Source: Patescibacteria group bacterium (lineage in GTDB: Bacteria; Patescibacteriota; Minisyncoccia; Phycocordibacterales; Phycocordibacteraceae). From it: 21,547 nucleotides of DNA. Where the stretch lies: positions 1-21,547 of the forward strand of contig JAHJIK010000058.1 of assembly GCA_018823385.1 (NCBI GenBank). Reading direction: 5' to 3'. The position numbers and the translations under genes were made by a program. Below, piece after piece: positions 7,274 through 14,849 of the stretch. The notes under the pieces are model-generated. The model searched no databases. It was given only the letters and a program-made list of their open reading frames with translations, and was not told the origin of the DNA. How positions within the stretch are numbered: the stretch's first letter is position 1; each line of letters opens with the position of its first letter.

Positions 7274-8674
7274 ATGAAACTTACCTTCAGCAGCACACAC
7301 ATCGACAAAGCACCCGCAGGGTATACACGAGTGCGGCTACTGCAGGAAAGTAGTTCAACACGTCGAATAGTACGTGAAGATGGTATTGATACGTTGGAGG
7401 TGGGTGTAGGAACACTAAGTACCCGCACATTCATAACACTGTGCCGTCGTATTGTTCGTACCGCTCGTCAGCAGAAGGTAAAGAAGCTTGCTGTACAGTT
7501 TGATGTCACGGACAAGATACTAAAGAACCTTTCTGCAGTATCTCTCGAAGAGCTTGTTTCAATGGCGACACAGAGCTTCGAGATGGCTAACTTCGAGTTC
7601 AATACCTTCAAAACTACTCCTAAGAATGGCTGGCATGAGGTGTCAGAAGTCATGTTCTGCGGAACTGCTTCTAAAGGCGTCGAGGCAGCAGCTAAGAAGG
7701 GGCATATGATCGGAGAGGCGGTAAACGCAGCTCGTTCACTTTCAAACACACCAGGTGGGGATATGACACCTACTATTCTAGCCAAAGCGGCAAAACAAGC
7801 CGCTACAGGGCTTCCTGTCACTGTACAAGTATTGAGTCGTATCCAGATGGAAAAGCTTGGTATGGGGGCAATTTTGGCCGTTAGCAAGGGGTCAGTAGAG
7901 CCACCGGCGTTCATTGTGATGGAATACAAGGGCGCTGCAGGAAAACCTATCGTCTTAGCCGGAAAAGGTATTACGTATGATTCAGGAGGACTAAACCTCA
8001 AACCAGGTGACGGTCACGAAATGCATATGGATATGTCGGGCGGGTCTGCGGTCATTCACACTATTGCGCTGGCTGCTCGTTTAAAACTAAAGAAGCATGT
8101 TGTTGCTCTTATTCCAGCTTCTGAGAATATGCCAGGCACGAATGCAATGCGTCCTAATGACATATTGAAAACCATGTCGGGGAAAACAGTTGAGGTGTTG
8201 AACACTGACGCGGAAGGTCGACTCGTACTTGCAGATGCCCTAACATACGCAAAAAAGTACAAGCCTGCCGTTGTAGTTGATGTGGCAACTCTTACCGGAG
8301 CTTCCCTTATAGCACTTGGGTTTGAGGCAAGTGCCATTCTGACAAAGGATGACAATCTTGCATCAGCTCTTATTGAGGCCGGAGAGAAGTCGGGCGACCT
8401 TGGATGGCGTCTTCCGCTATGGGATCAGCATGACGACATGGTTAAGAGTTCGTTTGCTGACATGGTGAACACTCGTGCAGGTTCAAAAGGAAAGTATGGC
8501 GGGACAACCGAAGGCGCTGTTTTCCTCTGGCAGTTTGCAAAGGAACTTGACTGTCCGTGGGCACACATCGATATGGCTCCTCGAATGACCACGGTGTCTG
8601 GGGATGAGCTGTCCAAAGGCTCATCTGGAGCTCCGGTACAAATGCTCATTACCTTTATCGAATCATGGAAGTAG
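7274..8674 (+). CDS. pepA: Leucyl aminopeptidase (M17 family)
   Basis: M17 enzymes are cytoplasmic two-metal aminopeptidases that trim N-terminal residues from peptides, usually as hexamers. The product is 466 residues with a variable N-terminal domain (about 1-135) and a conserved catalytic domain. The metal and catalytic signatures are present: GKGITYDSGGLNLKP with Lys231, Asp236 and Lys243, the MDMSGG segment, and NTDAEGRLVLADAL at 310 onward, which includes the family hallmark. It lies 3 bases after the aspS stop, and GAGGA 7 bases upstream of the ATG may act as a weak Shine-Dalgarno. The end overlaps the scpA start by 10 bases, so all three genes should be cotranscribed. The specificity named for the family is not proven here. 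Confidence 0.95.
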   Translation: MKLTFSSTHIDKAPAGYTRVRLLQESSSTRRIVREDGIDTLEVGVGTLSTRTFITLCRRIVRTARQQKVKKLAVQFDVTDKILKNLSAVSLEELVSMATQSFEMANFEFNTFKTTPKNGWHEVSEVMFCGTASKGVEAAAKKGHMIGEAVNAARSLSNTPGGDMTPTILAKAAKQAATGLPVTVQVLSRIQMEKLGMGAILAVSKGSVEPPAFIVMEYKGAAGKPIVLAGKGITYDSGGLNLKPGDGHEMHMDMSGGSAVIHTIALAARLKLKKHVVALIPASENMPGTNAMRPNDILKTMSGKTVEVLNTDAEGRLVLADALTYAKKYKPAVVVDVATLTGASLIALGFEASAILTKDDNLASALIEAGEKSGDLGWRLPLWDQHDDMVKSSFADMVNTRAGSKGKYGGTTEGAVFLWQFAKELDCPWAHIDMAPRMTTVSGDELSKGSSGAPVQMLITFIESWK

Positions 8675-9396
8675 CTGAGAAATTTAGTATTCAAACCGAA
8701 TCATTTCAAGGACCACTTGAATTGGTTATTGAATTGATAGAAAAGCGAAAACTGTTAGTGAACGAACTAACACTCGCTCAAATCACCGATGACTATGTTC
8801 AGTACCTGCGTACACACCCTTCGTTTCCAATAGAAGACGCAGCTGACTTCATTGGTGTGGCTGCTACACTGCTCCTCATCAAGTCAAAATCTCTTCTTCC
8901 GGAACTCGATTTAACTGAAGAGGAAAGTGAGGATGTAGAAGAGCTACAGAACCGTCTCAAGATGTACGAAAAAACACGTGAAGCCGCACGCGGTCTCTCT
9001 GAGTTATTCGGTAAACGGGTAATGGTATCGGCAGGAGAAAAGAAACCTGAACCATTCTTTGCACCGTCGCGCGACCTTGTCCTTGCGAGCATTGAATCGG
9101 CCCTCGCAGATGCTTTAACCGCTCTTGAGAAAGAAGAAAAACTTCCTGAAGTGCGCGTGCGCCCACTCGTCACTATCGAGGAAATGATGGATCGACTTAC
9201 GACACGGGTACAAACTGCTCTACATCTTTCATTCAAAGACTTTGCCGGCTCGACGACTGAGAAGGTTGAAGTTATCGTTTCATTCCTTGCGCTCCTGGAA
9301 CTCGTAAAGCAGGGAGTTGTGGATGTTGCGCAGCAGGGAGCCTTTGGGGATATAGATATTTCCAATACACAGGCTGCGGTGCCGCGGTACGGCTAG
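8665..9396 (+). CDS. scpA: Segregation and condensation protein A
   Basis: ScpA is the kleisin subunit that bridges SMC heads and recruits ScpB for chromosome compaction and segregation. The product is 243 residues, the usual length. The N-terminal domain is typical (FQGPLELVIELIEKRKL, then LTLAQITDDYVQYL), with an acidic linker near 85-95. The C-terminal winged helix shows VIVSFLALLELVKQGVVDV. The ATG overlaps the end of pepA by 10 bases with no Shine-Dalgarno, consistent with translational coupling. Its usual partner scpB is not next to it but about 1.2 kb further on, beyond two genes on the other strand. The stop shares a CTAG palindrome with the stop of the convergent hypothetical gene. 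Confidence 0.95.
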   Translation: MEVAEKFSIQTESFQGPLELVIELIEKRKLLVNELTLAQITDDYVQYLRTHPSFPIEDAADFIGVAATLLLIKSKSLLPELDLTEEESEDVEELQNRLKMYEKTREAARGLSELFGKRVMVSAGEKKPEPFFAPSRDLVLASIESALADALTALEKEEKLPEVRVRPLVTIEEMMDRLTTRVQTALHLSFKDFAGSTTEKVEVIVSFLALLELVKQGVVDVAQQGAFGDIDISNTQAAVPRYG

Positions 9397-9737
9397 ATTT
9401 CTTTCAACCGCTTCAAAAGCGCATTAAAGTGATTGGGTAGCGCTTTCCATTCAACCGATGTTGACCCTTCGAAGTATGCGATGAGTTCCTCCTTAGTCAT
9501 TTTTTCGAATGGTGAGCTGTAATTTTCTGAATCGTAGGGCACTTCGGTATTTGTCGTTAGTGCCGTTTCGATAACTGTTCTCATGAGCTCAACGGACTCT
9601 GGACTATATTTGAAGGGTGCGTAGTTATTTTCATTACCCGTTGTTATGTGTGGAGTTTTTACTTCCTCAACATCATTCTCATTTTCAGCAGCAAAAGTAG
9701 GAGTGCCTGTGATTCTAAATTTATCGATTGAAGACAT
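9393..9737 (-). CDS. Hypothetical acidic protein downstream of uppP
   Basis: The product is 114 residues with no family I recognise and no membrane segment. The N-terminal half is polar and acidic (NENDVEEVKT, TTGNENNYAPF); the C-terminal half looks like a small helical region (KMTKEELIAYFEG, then HFNALLKRLKEI). Cysteines are absent. It starts 3 bases after the uppP stop, so it is probably the second gene of a uppP transcript. No Shine-Dalgarno is visible. The TAG stop overlaps the scpA stop on the other strand. Codon-like composition and tight spacing support it as a real gene, but no function can be assigned. Confidence 0.7.
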   Translation of the reverse strand: MSSIDKFRITGTPTFAAENENDVEEVKTPHITTGNENNYAPFKYSPESVELMRTVIETALTTNTEVPYDSENYSSPFEKMTKEELIAYFEGSTSVEWKALPNHFNALLKRLKEI

Positions 9738-9740
9738 ATC

Positions 9741-10508
9741 TTATAAGATTAAGAGTAAGAAGAATGCCGCAAGAAGAATACGATAGACACCAAACGGTCT
9801 AAAGGTGTGCTTACGGATGTACTGAAGCAAGAATTTAATTGCTATGAGAGCAACAACGAAAGATACGCCAAACCCAACAGCGAGTAGTTTGAAGTCTGCA
9901 GCAGAGAACAGCTGGTAGTTCTTCAGGAGATCAAGACTCGTAGCTGCTGCCATGGTCGGTACTGCAAGGAGGAATGAGAACTCAACAATCGCAACACGAC
10001 TAATGCCAATCCATAGACCACCTAGAATGGTTGCTGCTGAACGAGATACACCTGGGACAATTGCAATCGACTGAAAGAGGCCGATAAGAAAGGACTGTTT
10101 GTAGGTGATAGTTTCAGGTGAACATACGGCCTCAGGGCCTTCTGTATGGAAGTGTTCGAAAATAAGGAGTAGCACACCGCCAAAAAACAGTGCTCCGAGT
10201 ACAACATAGACGTTATCCAGTAGATAGGTTTTAACAATTGAGTACAACGCAAGACCAATCACTGCGGTTGGAATAAAGGCGACAATAATACGCTTCAGCA
10301 TTTCAATGTTGAGGAACGACCGCCAGAAGAGTAATACAACAGCAAGAATCGCACCGAGCTGGATAGCAATTTCAAAGCTCGACAGGAATTCTGTCGAAGG
10401 AAGCTGTAGGAGTTTCGATACTAAAATGAGGTGCCCGGTTGATGAGATGGGCAAGAATTCGGTAATTCCCTCAACCACGCCGAGGATGGCCGCATCGAAA
10501 ATAGTCAT
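9741..10508 (-). CDS. uppP: Undecaprenyl-diphosphatase (BacA/UppP)
   Basis: UppP removes a phosphate from undecaprenyl pyrophosphate, regenerating the lipid carrier used by MraY and MurG. The product is 255 residues, slightly below the usual 265-275, and is hydrophobic throughout with multiple membrane passes. The first conserved motif is EGITEFLPISSTGHL (Glu13, Glu17, His26). The second is PGVSRSAAT with Arg156. I chose the ATG at 10508-10506, which gives the family N-terminus (MTIFDAAILGVVEG) and has a TATACT exactly 6 bases upstream; the in-frame ATG at 10526 would lie upstream of that promoter. It is transcribed away from scpB and toward scpA. High-level family members can confer bacitracin tolerance, but that is not shown here. 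Confidence 0.95.
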   Translation of the reverse strand: MTIFDAAILGVVEGITEFLPISSTGHLILVSKLLQLPSTEFLSSFEIAIQLGAILAVVLLFWRSFLNIEMLKRIIVAFIPTAVIGLALYSIVKTYLLDNVYVVLGALFFGGVLLLIFEHFHTEGPEAVCSPETITYKQSFLIGLFQSIAIVPGVSRSAATILGGLWIGISRVAIVEFSFLLAVPTMAAATSLDLLKNYQLFSAADFKLLAVGFGVSFVVALIAIKFLLQYIRKHTFRPFGVYRILLAAFFLLLIL

Positions 10509-10514
10509 AGCTAC

Positions 10515-10520
10515 AGTATA
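10515..10520 (-). promoter_or_regulatory. Leaderless-type -10 of uppP
   Basis: On the minus strand TATACT is followed by exactly 6 bases (GTAGCT) and then the uppP ATG. There is no Shine-Dalgarno and no clear -35. Confidence 0.6.
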
Positions 10521-10559
10521 TATCACAGGAGTACTGTTTTCGATGCACCAAGCATGCGG

Positions 10560-10565
10560 TATTGT
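10560..10565 (+). promoter_or_regulatory. Possible -10 of scpB
   Basis: TATTGT ends 10 bases before the scpB ATG at 10576, giving a short leader without a Shine-Dalgarno. The 67-base gap between the divergent uppP and scpB starts must hold promoters for both directions. Confidence 0.35.
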
Positions 10566-10575
10566 ATGGGTATAT

Positions 10576-11133
10576 ATGGCACTACCACCCCCAGCCGCAT
10601 TAGAGGCATTGTTGTTTGCTTCAGGCGAACCGGTTTCTAAGAAACGAGCTGCTCAGTTACTGGGTATAGAAATCGAGCAGGTGGAGCAGGCTGCACAAGA
10701 ACTATCAGTTGCTCTACAGACTCGGGGACTTTCACTCATTAGTACTGATCAGGAGCTAGAACTCCGTACGCACCCTGAAGCGGCCAGCCTCATACAGCAG
10801 CTTCGTGAGAGTGAGCTTTCGCGTGACCTTGGGAAGGCAGGACTTGAGGCGTTGGCCATTATTCTCTATCGCGATGGTGCTACGCGAGGTGAGATTGATT
10901 GGGTGCGTGGCGTAAACTCAGCAGCAGCAGTACGCTCACTCTTGATGCGTGGACTTATCACTAAACACGAAGATACAAGTGATAAGCGAAAGGTGCGCTA
11001 CATGGCCACCATTGATGCCTTGGCGCACTTAGGAGTTGCTTCGAAAGAGGAGCTTCCTCGGTATGCAGAATTTAGTACTGAACTGCAAACACAACAGGCA
11101 GCACAAGAAGCACTCGAGGCAAGTAACGGATAG
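10576..11133 (+). CDS. scpB: Segregation and condensation protein B
   Basis: ScpB dimers bind the ScpA kleisin in the SMC complex. The product is 185 residues, normal for the family, with two winged-helix domains. The first starts with AALEALLFASGEPVS; the second has GLEALAIILYRDGATRGEID followed by RGVNSAAAVRSLLMRGLI, close to the conserved core. I chose the ATG at 10576 because it gives the typical N-terminus; the longer open frame from 10306 runs antisense through uppP and is not credible. The next gene begins 2 bases after its TAG stop, so scpB leads the carboxypeptidase-mraY-ftsW run. It is separated from scpA by the inverted uppP pair. Confidence 0.94.
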   Translation: MALPPPAALEALLFASGEPVSKKRAAQLLGIEIEQVEQAAQELSVALQTRGLSLISTDQELELRTHPEAASLIQQLRESELSRDLGKAGLEALAIILYRDGATRGEIDWVRGVNSAAAVRSLLMRGLITKHEDTSDKRKVRYMATIDALAHLGVASKEELPRYAEFSTELQTQQAAQEALEASNG

Positions 11134-11135
11134 GT

Positions 11136-12068
11136 ATGCGGACGGGATGGAAGCGCGGTGCTAAAAACCGTATGGATTGGAGGAAGGCTGTGACTGCAGT
11201 GCTTGCTGGAATTGTGGTACTAGGTGCGCTGTACCTGTTTATGCCACGCCCTGAGAAACCAGTTGCAGTTGAAGAGCCTGTGAGAGCTCCCGCTATTGAT
11301 CCCTTTGCGCGCGTATCGGTGCAAGGCAAGGCTGCAATTGTGTATGACCTTACAACGGGAGATGTGCTGTATGCCAAGAACCCTGATGCTCAGCTTCCAC
11401 TTGCTTCGCTTACGAAGTTGATAACGGTATATAGCGCGCTGGAGTATTTATCTCCACAGTATCCAATTGTTGTTACAGAAGATGCCCTCGCAACTGAGGG
11501 TGATAGCGGAATGATTCTTGGCGAGCGGTTTAGTTTGCAGAACGCTGCGAAACTGGCACTTGTTGCATCGTCCAATGATATTAGCGAGGCCATTGCGCTT
11601 ACAGTTGAAGGTGTACGTTCACTTTCAACTCGCCAGCTATCGGCGACACTCGCACAATCAATGGGTCTCAATCAAACATATGCACTTAATGGTACTGGGC
11701 TTGACGAGAGCACGACAACAGCTGGTGGGTATGGTTCTGCTCGCGACATCGCAAAGCTTGCTGGCGCGTTAGTTGAAAAAGCTCCTGAGATAGCAGAAGC
11801 AACGACCCATACTGCCATAACCGCAGCGACTCTTGAGGGAACTATGCATACGCTTTCAAATACAAATCACGGTATTCGACATGTACCCGGAGCTCTTCTT
11901 TCAAAAACAGGTTTCACTGATCTTGCAGGAGGGAACTTAGTAGTGGTGTACGATACAGGTATAAACCATCCAGTCGCTGTGGTGGTATTAGGTTCAACCA
12001 TTGAAGGCAGGTTTACTGATGTTGAACGGTTAACAAATGCAACTATGCTTTATTTCTCCTCGCTATGA
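11136..12068 (+). CDS. D-alanyl-D-alanine carboxypeptidase, S11 family
   Basis: This low-molecular-weight penicillin-binding protein trims or cleaves D-Ala bonds in peptidoglycan stem peptides outside the membrane. The product is 310 residues with a basic N-terminus, one membrane segment (about 17-35) and a serine-peptidase domain. The three active-site motifs are intact: SLTK (Ser91, Lys94) in LPLASLTKLITV, SSN at 145-147, and KTG at 257-259 in LLSKTGFTDLAGG. It lacks the extra C-terminal beta domain of longer DacA proteins, so carboxypeptidase and PbpG-like endopeptidase remain alternatives. The start at 11136 lies 2 bases after scpB; Met13 (11172) is a possible alternative. The TGA stop overlaps the mraY ATG (ATGA). 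Confidence 0.92.
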   Translation: MRTGWKRGAKNRMDWRKAVTAVLAGIVVLGALYLFMPRPEKPVAVEEPVRAPAIDPFARVSVQGKAAIVYDLTTGDVLYAKNPDAQLPLASLTKLITVYSALEYLSPQYPIVVTEDALATEGDSGMILGERFSLQNAAKLALVASSNDISEAIALTVEGVRSLSTRQLSATLAQSMGLNQTYALNGTGLDESTTTAGGYGSARDIAKLAGALVEKAPEIAEATTHTAITAATLEGTMHTLSNTNHGIRHVPGALLSKTGFTDLAGGNLVVVYDTGINHPVAVVVLGSTIEGRFTDVERLTNATMLYFSSL

Positions 12069-13126
12069 TTTTTGATGCCGCACGAGTTCTTATCCCTTTT
12101 GTTATCGCCTTTGCAATCGGCATAAGTGCCGCACCTCTTCTTGCGCACAATTTATATAAGTACAAGGCCTGGAAAAAGAAGGGCGGTAAAGGGCGCGGCA
12201 TGGGTGACGACACCGGCACACCTCTATTTGATGCACTACATAAAGAGCGTGAGATTTCGACACCTCGCATGGGGGGTATTTTGGTCTGGAGTGCCACCAT
12301 TACCACCGCAGGACTTCTCATGCTGCTCTCTTTTATGTTTGAGAACGAGTTCGCACCGTTAGATTTCGTTAATCGCGGCCAAACATGGCTACCGCTCTTT
12401 GCCTTGTTTGTTGGAGGTATTGTAGGACTAGTGGACGATTTCCTTGAGGTTACTCGCAGTAACGGGGGACTGTCACTTCGTTGGCGCCTTCTCATTGTCG
12501 CAGTGTTTGCAACGTTTGCTGGCTGGTGGTTCTACGCAAAGCTTGGTGTGTCTGCAATCGGCATCCCATTCATTGGCGTACTGCCACTTGGTATCTTCTT
12601 TATCCTCTTCTTTGTGCTGGTAACACTCGGGTTGTATGCAAGTGGGGTAATCGATGGAATAGATGGCCTGGCTGGTGGCGTGTTCGCAATCATCTTCTTA
12701 GCGTACGCAGGTATTGCATTTGCACAGGAACAGTTCTCGCTTGCCGCATTTGCTGCAACAGTAGGTGGCGCAACGCTCTCATTCTTGTGGTTTAACATTC
12801 CGCCCGCTCGGTTCTATTTATCAGAAACAGGCAGCATGGCACTCACGCTTGCACTTGCGGTGACTGCATTCTCTGCAGATACGCTTGGAGACGGTGTGGG
12901 TGTTGCAGTGCTGCCCATAATCGCACTCCCACTGTTTGTGACCGTTCTTACCAGTGTATTGCAGGTTACGTGGAAAAAGGTATTCAAGAAGAAACTATTT
13001 CGTATTGCGCCTATTCATCATCACTTTGAAGCTATTGGATGGCCGCCGTACAAAGTGACTATGCGGTATTGGATTATTACCATCCTTGCCGGTATTTTTG
13101 GACTCGCTATAGCGTTATTGAAGTAA
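12065..13126 (+). CDS. mraY: Phospho-N-acetylmuramoyl-pentapeptide transferase
   Basis: MraY moves phospho-MurNAc-pentapeptide from UDP to undecaprenyl phosphate, making lipid I at the inner face of the membrane. The product is 353 residues with about ten membrane segments. Conserved sites are the STPRMGGI segment (variant of the usual GTPTMGG), the Asp pair Asp124-Asp125 in GLVDDFLEV, Asp197 and Asp200 in VIDGIDGLAGG, and the MraY-specific histidines His318-320 in PIHHHFEAIGWPPYKVTMRYW. These separate it from WecA-type relatives. An ATGA overlap couples it to the carboxypeptidase gene. It depends on the carrier recycled by UppP and feeds MurG, both encoded in this window. Confidence 0.96.
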   Translation: MIFDAARVLIPFVIAFAIGISAAPLLAHNLYKYKAWKKKGGKGRGMGDDTGTPLFDALHKEREISTPRMGGILVWSATITTAGLLMLLSFMFENEFAPLDFVNRGQTWLPLFALFVGGIVGLVDDFLEVTRSNGGLSLRWRLLIVAVFATFAGWWFYAKLGVSAIGIPFIGVLPLGIFFILFFVLVTLGLYASGVIDGIDGLAGGVFAIIFLAYAGIAFAQEQFSLAAFAATVGGATLSFLWFNIPPARFYLSETGSMALTLALAVTAFSADTLGDGVGVAVLPIIALPLFVTVLTSVLQVTWKKVFKKKLFRIAPIHHHFEAIGWPPYKVTMRYWIITILAGIFGLAIALLK

Positions 13127-13138
13127 GATGGTAGGAGT

Positions 13139-14248
13139 ATGAAGCTTTCTGGCGATCGACTCTTTTCAATCATTGTAGCTGCTCTTGTTATTGGTGGGCT
13201 CGCGATTTTTGCGTCAGCCTCGCTTGGACTCCTTGCGCGAACAGATGGAGCTCCGTGGCGACTTGCCTTTACGCAGCTCGGGCTTGGTCTACTTCCTGGA
13301 CTCATTCTTCTCACCATTCTTCGCTTCATTAAGCCGCAGCTAATGACGCGTGGTGTTATTCCGTTTTATCTGTTCTCAATACTGGCAACAGCATTGGTAT
13401 TTGTTCCTGGTGTTGGTGCCACTATCAATGGTGCGACACGGTGGATTGATCTTGGCTTCACCACTATCCAGCCGGGTGAGTTTTTGAAAATCGGTGTTGT
13501 GCTTATGTTCTCTGCATACCTTGCCAATATTCATAAGCAGATTGCAGACCCAACAAAAGGCCTACTTGGATTTGGACTCATCGTAGGGATACCTGTCGCG
13601 ATTCTTCTATTGCAACCGAACACCTCTACTGCTCTGATTATTTCTGGTACCTGTGTTCTTCTGTATTTCTTGGCAGGTGCTCCATGGAGAGACTTTGCCA
13701 TTCTTGGCGTTACCGCACTTGTGGGGCTCGCCATACTTGTATCAATGCGCCCGTATCTCATGAATCGCGTTATGACCTTCGTTAACCCTGCAGACAACCC
13801 TCTCACGAGTGGATATCAGATTCAGCAGTCATTGATTGCCATTGGTTCAGGAGGAGTGACTGGCCGCGGATTTGGGCAGAGCGTGCAAAAGTTTAACTAT
13901 CTACCAGAGCCTGTAGGGGATTCAGTATTTGCTGTGTATGGAGAAGAGTTTGGGTTTGCTGGCACGATATTCTTGGTTCTCCTGTTTGCAGCCTTTGCAG
14001 CAAGGGGGCTTATGATTGCATCTGAAGCGCCGAATATATTTGGTATGTTAGCTGCAACAGGACTCACACTCCTCATTTCGCTTTCCGCCTTTATGAACAT
14101 AGGTGCCATGCTCGGCATCATGCCACTTACCGGTCTTCCGCTCCCATTTGTCTCACATGGAGGAACGGCACTTCTGTGTGCCCTAGCTTCGGTGGGTGTG
14201 ATTCTCAATATTGCTGCACATAGGACGAAGAAACGGGTGAAGGAGTAG
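13139..14248 (+). CDS. ftsW: FtsW-type SEDS peptidoglycan polymerase
   Basis: SEDS proteins polymerise lipid II into glycan strands, with a class B penicillin-binding protein as partner. The product is 369 residues with about ten membrane segments. Family features are NGATRWIDLG, GYQIQQSLIAIGSGG, YLPEPVGDSVFAVYGEEFGF with the predicted catalytic Asp261, and LPLPFVSHGGTALL, a variant of the usual PFISYGGSS. I call FtsW rather than RodA because it follows mraY; sequence alone does not exclude RodA. AGGAG at 13133-13137 is only 1 base from the ATG, too close for a good Shine-Dalgarno. TAAGAT (13124-13129) could be an extra -10 with a 9-base gap to the ATG. The stop is TAG. Confidence 0.92.
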   Translation: MKLSGDRLFSIIVAALVIGGLAIFASASLGLLARTDGAPWRLAFTQLGLGLLPGLILLTILRFIKPQLMTRGVIPFYLFSILATALVFVPGVGATINGATRWIDLGFTTIQPGEFLKIGVVLMFSAYLANIHKQIADPTKGLLGFGLIVGIPVAILLLQPNTSTALIISGTCVLLYFLAGAPWRDFAILGVTALVGLAILVSMRPYLMNRVMTFVNPADNPLTSGYQIQQSLIAIGSGGVTGRGFGQSVQKFNYLPEPVGDSVFAVYGEEFGFAGTIFLVLLFAAFAARGLMIASEAPNIFGMLAATGLTLLISLSAFMNIGAMLGIMPLTGLPLPFVSHGGTALLCALASVGVILNIAAHRTKKRVKE

Positions 14249-14270
14249 GGGACGGTAGTTTTTCATATAT

Positions 14271-14298
14271 TTGAACTTTAGAAAATGTATGATATAAT
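14271..14298 (+). promoter_or_regulatory. Promoter of the zinc-ribbon gene
   Basis: TTGAAC (14271-14276) and a consensus TATAAT (14293-14298) are 16 bases apart, the best sigma-70-type promoter in the window. The predicted start site near 14305 leaves an AT-rich leader of about 21 bases with no Shine-Dalgarno. Confidence 0.75.
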
Positions 14299-14325
14299 CA
14301 TCTCCACAATACATAACTCATATAC

Positions 14326-14835
14326 ATGAACGATTTCAAGCGCGATTTTAAGTCAAAGAGGGAGGGAGGTAACTTCCGCAGTCCATCAGCACGCCCGAGC
14401 TTCTCAGGTGGTTTTTCTTCACGAAAACCTCGTCAGGGATACGCTGACAAGGACGCTGAAATCTTCAAGGCAGAGTGCAGTCAGTGCCATAAGGCATGTG
14501 ATGTCCCGTTTAAGCCTAACGGAAAGAAGCCGGTATACTGCCGCGACTGTTTCGTTCGTGATGATGGACGCCCTAGCAATGATCGCTTTGAGAAGCGTTC
14601 ATTTGGCGGTGACCGATATGAAAAGCCATCATACGCACCAAAGCCTGCAGTTGAAGATCCGCGTATTGGTGCAATGCAAAAGGAGCTGGTTACAATCAAT
14701 ATGAAGCTGGATACCCTTATCTCTTCACTACAGAACACTGCATACACTGCGGTACTGGCATCGTCAAAGAATACTGAGGAAGCACCAGCCAAAAAAGCTG
14801 TCACCAAGAAGGTGGCAAAGAAGAAGGCTGCATAG
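14326..14835 (+). CDS. CxxC-x17-CxxC zinc-ribbon protein with basic tail
   Basis: The product is 169 residues. The N-terminal third is rich in Arg, Lys, Ser, Gly and Phe and probably disordered. The zinc ribbon has Cys51, Cys54, Cys72 and Cys75 (CSQCHKACDVPFKP, then VYCRDC), with exactly 17 residues between the pairs; this matches the CxxC-x17-CxxC family common in candidate phyla. A helical stretch follows (about 108-135). The C-terminus is a Lys/Ala-rich tail (KKAVTKKVAKKKAA), like those of bacterial histone-like proteins. Nucleic-acid or ribosome binding is a reasonable inference, not shown. The strong promoter and composition suggest an abundant protein. It may be cotranscribed with the 2H phosphoesterase gene 14 bases downstream. 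Confidence 0.88.
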   Translation: MNDFKRDFKSKREGGNFRSPSARPSFSGGFSSRKPRQGYADKDAEIFKAECSQCHKACDVPFKPNGKKPVYCRDCFVRDDGRPSNDRFEKRSFGGDRYEKPSYAPKPAVEDPRIGAMQKELVTINMKLDTLISSLQNTAYTAVLASSKNTEEAPAKKAVTKKVAKKKAA

Positions 14836-14837
14836 GA

Positions 14838-14843
14838 TAGAAT
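14838..14843 (+). promoter_or_regulatory. Leaderless-type -10 of the 2H phosphoesterase gene
   Basis: TAGAAT ends exactly 6 bases before the ATG at 14850, inside the 14-base gap after the zinc-ribbon gene. No Shine-Dalgarno is present. Confidence 0.5.
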
Positions 14844-14849
14844 TAGACT

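Noticed and set aside
10306..10575. 90-codon N-terminal extension of scpB
   Set aside because: The extension is antisense to the conserved start of uppP; ScpB family proteins begin at the ATG at 10576.
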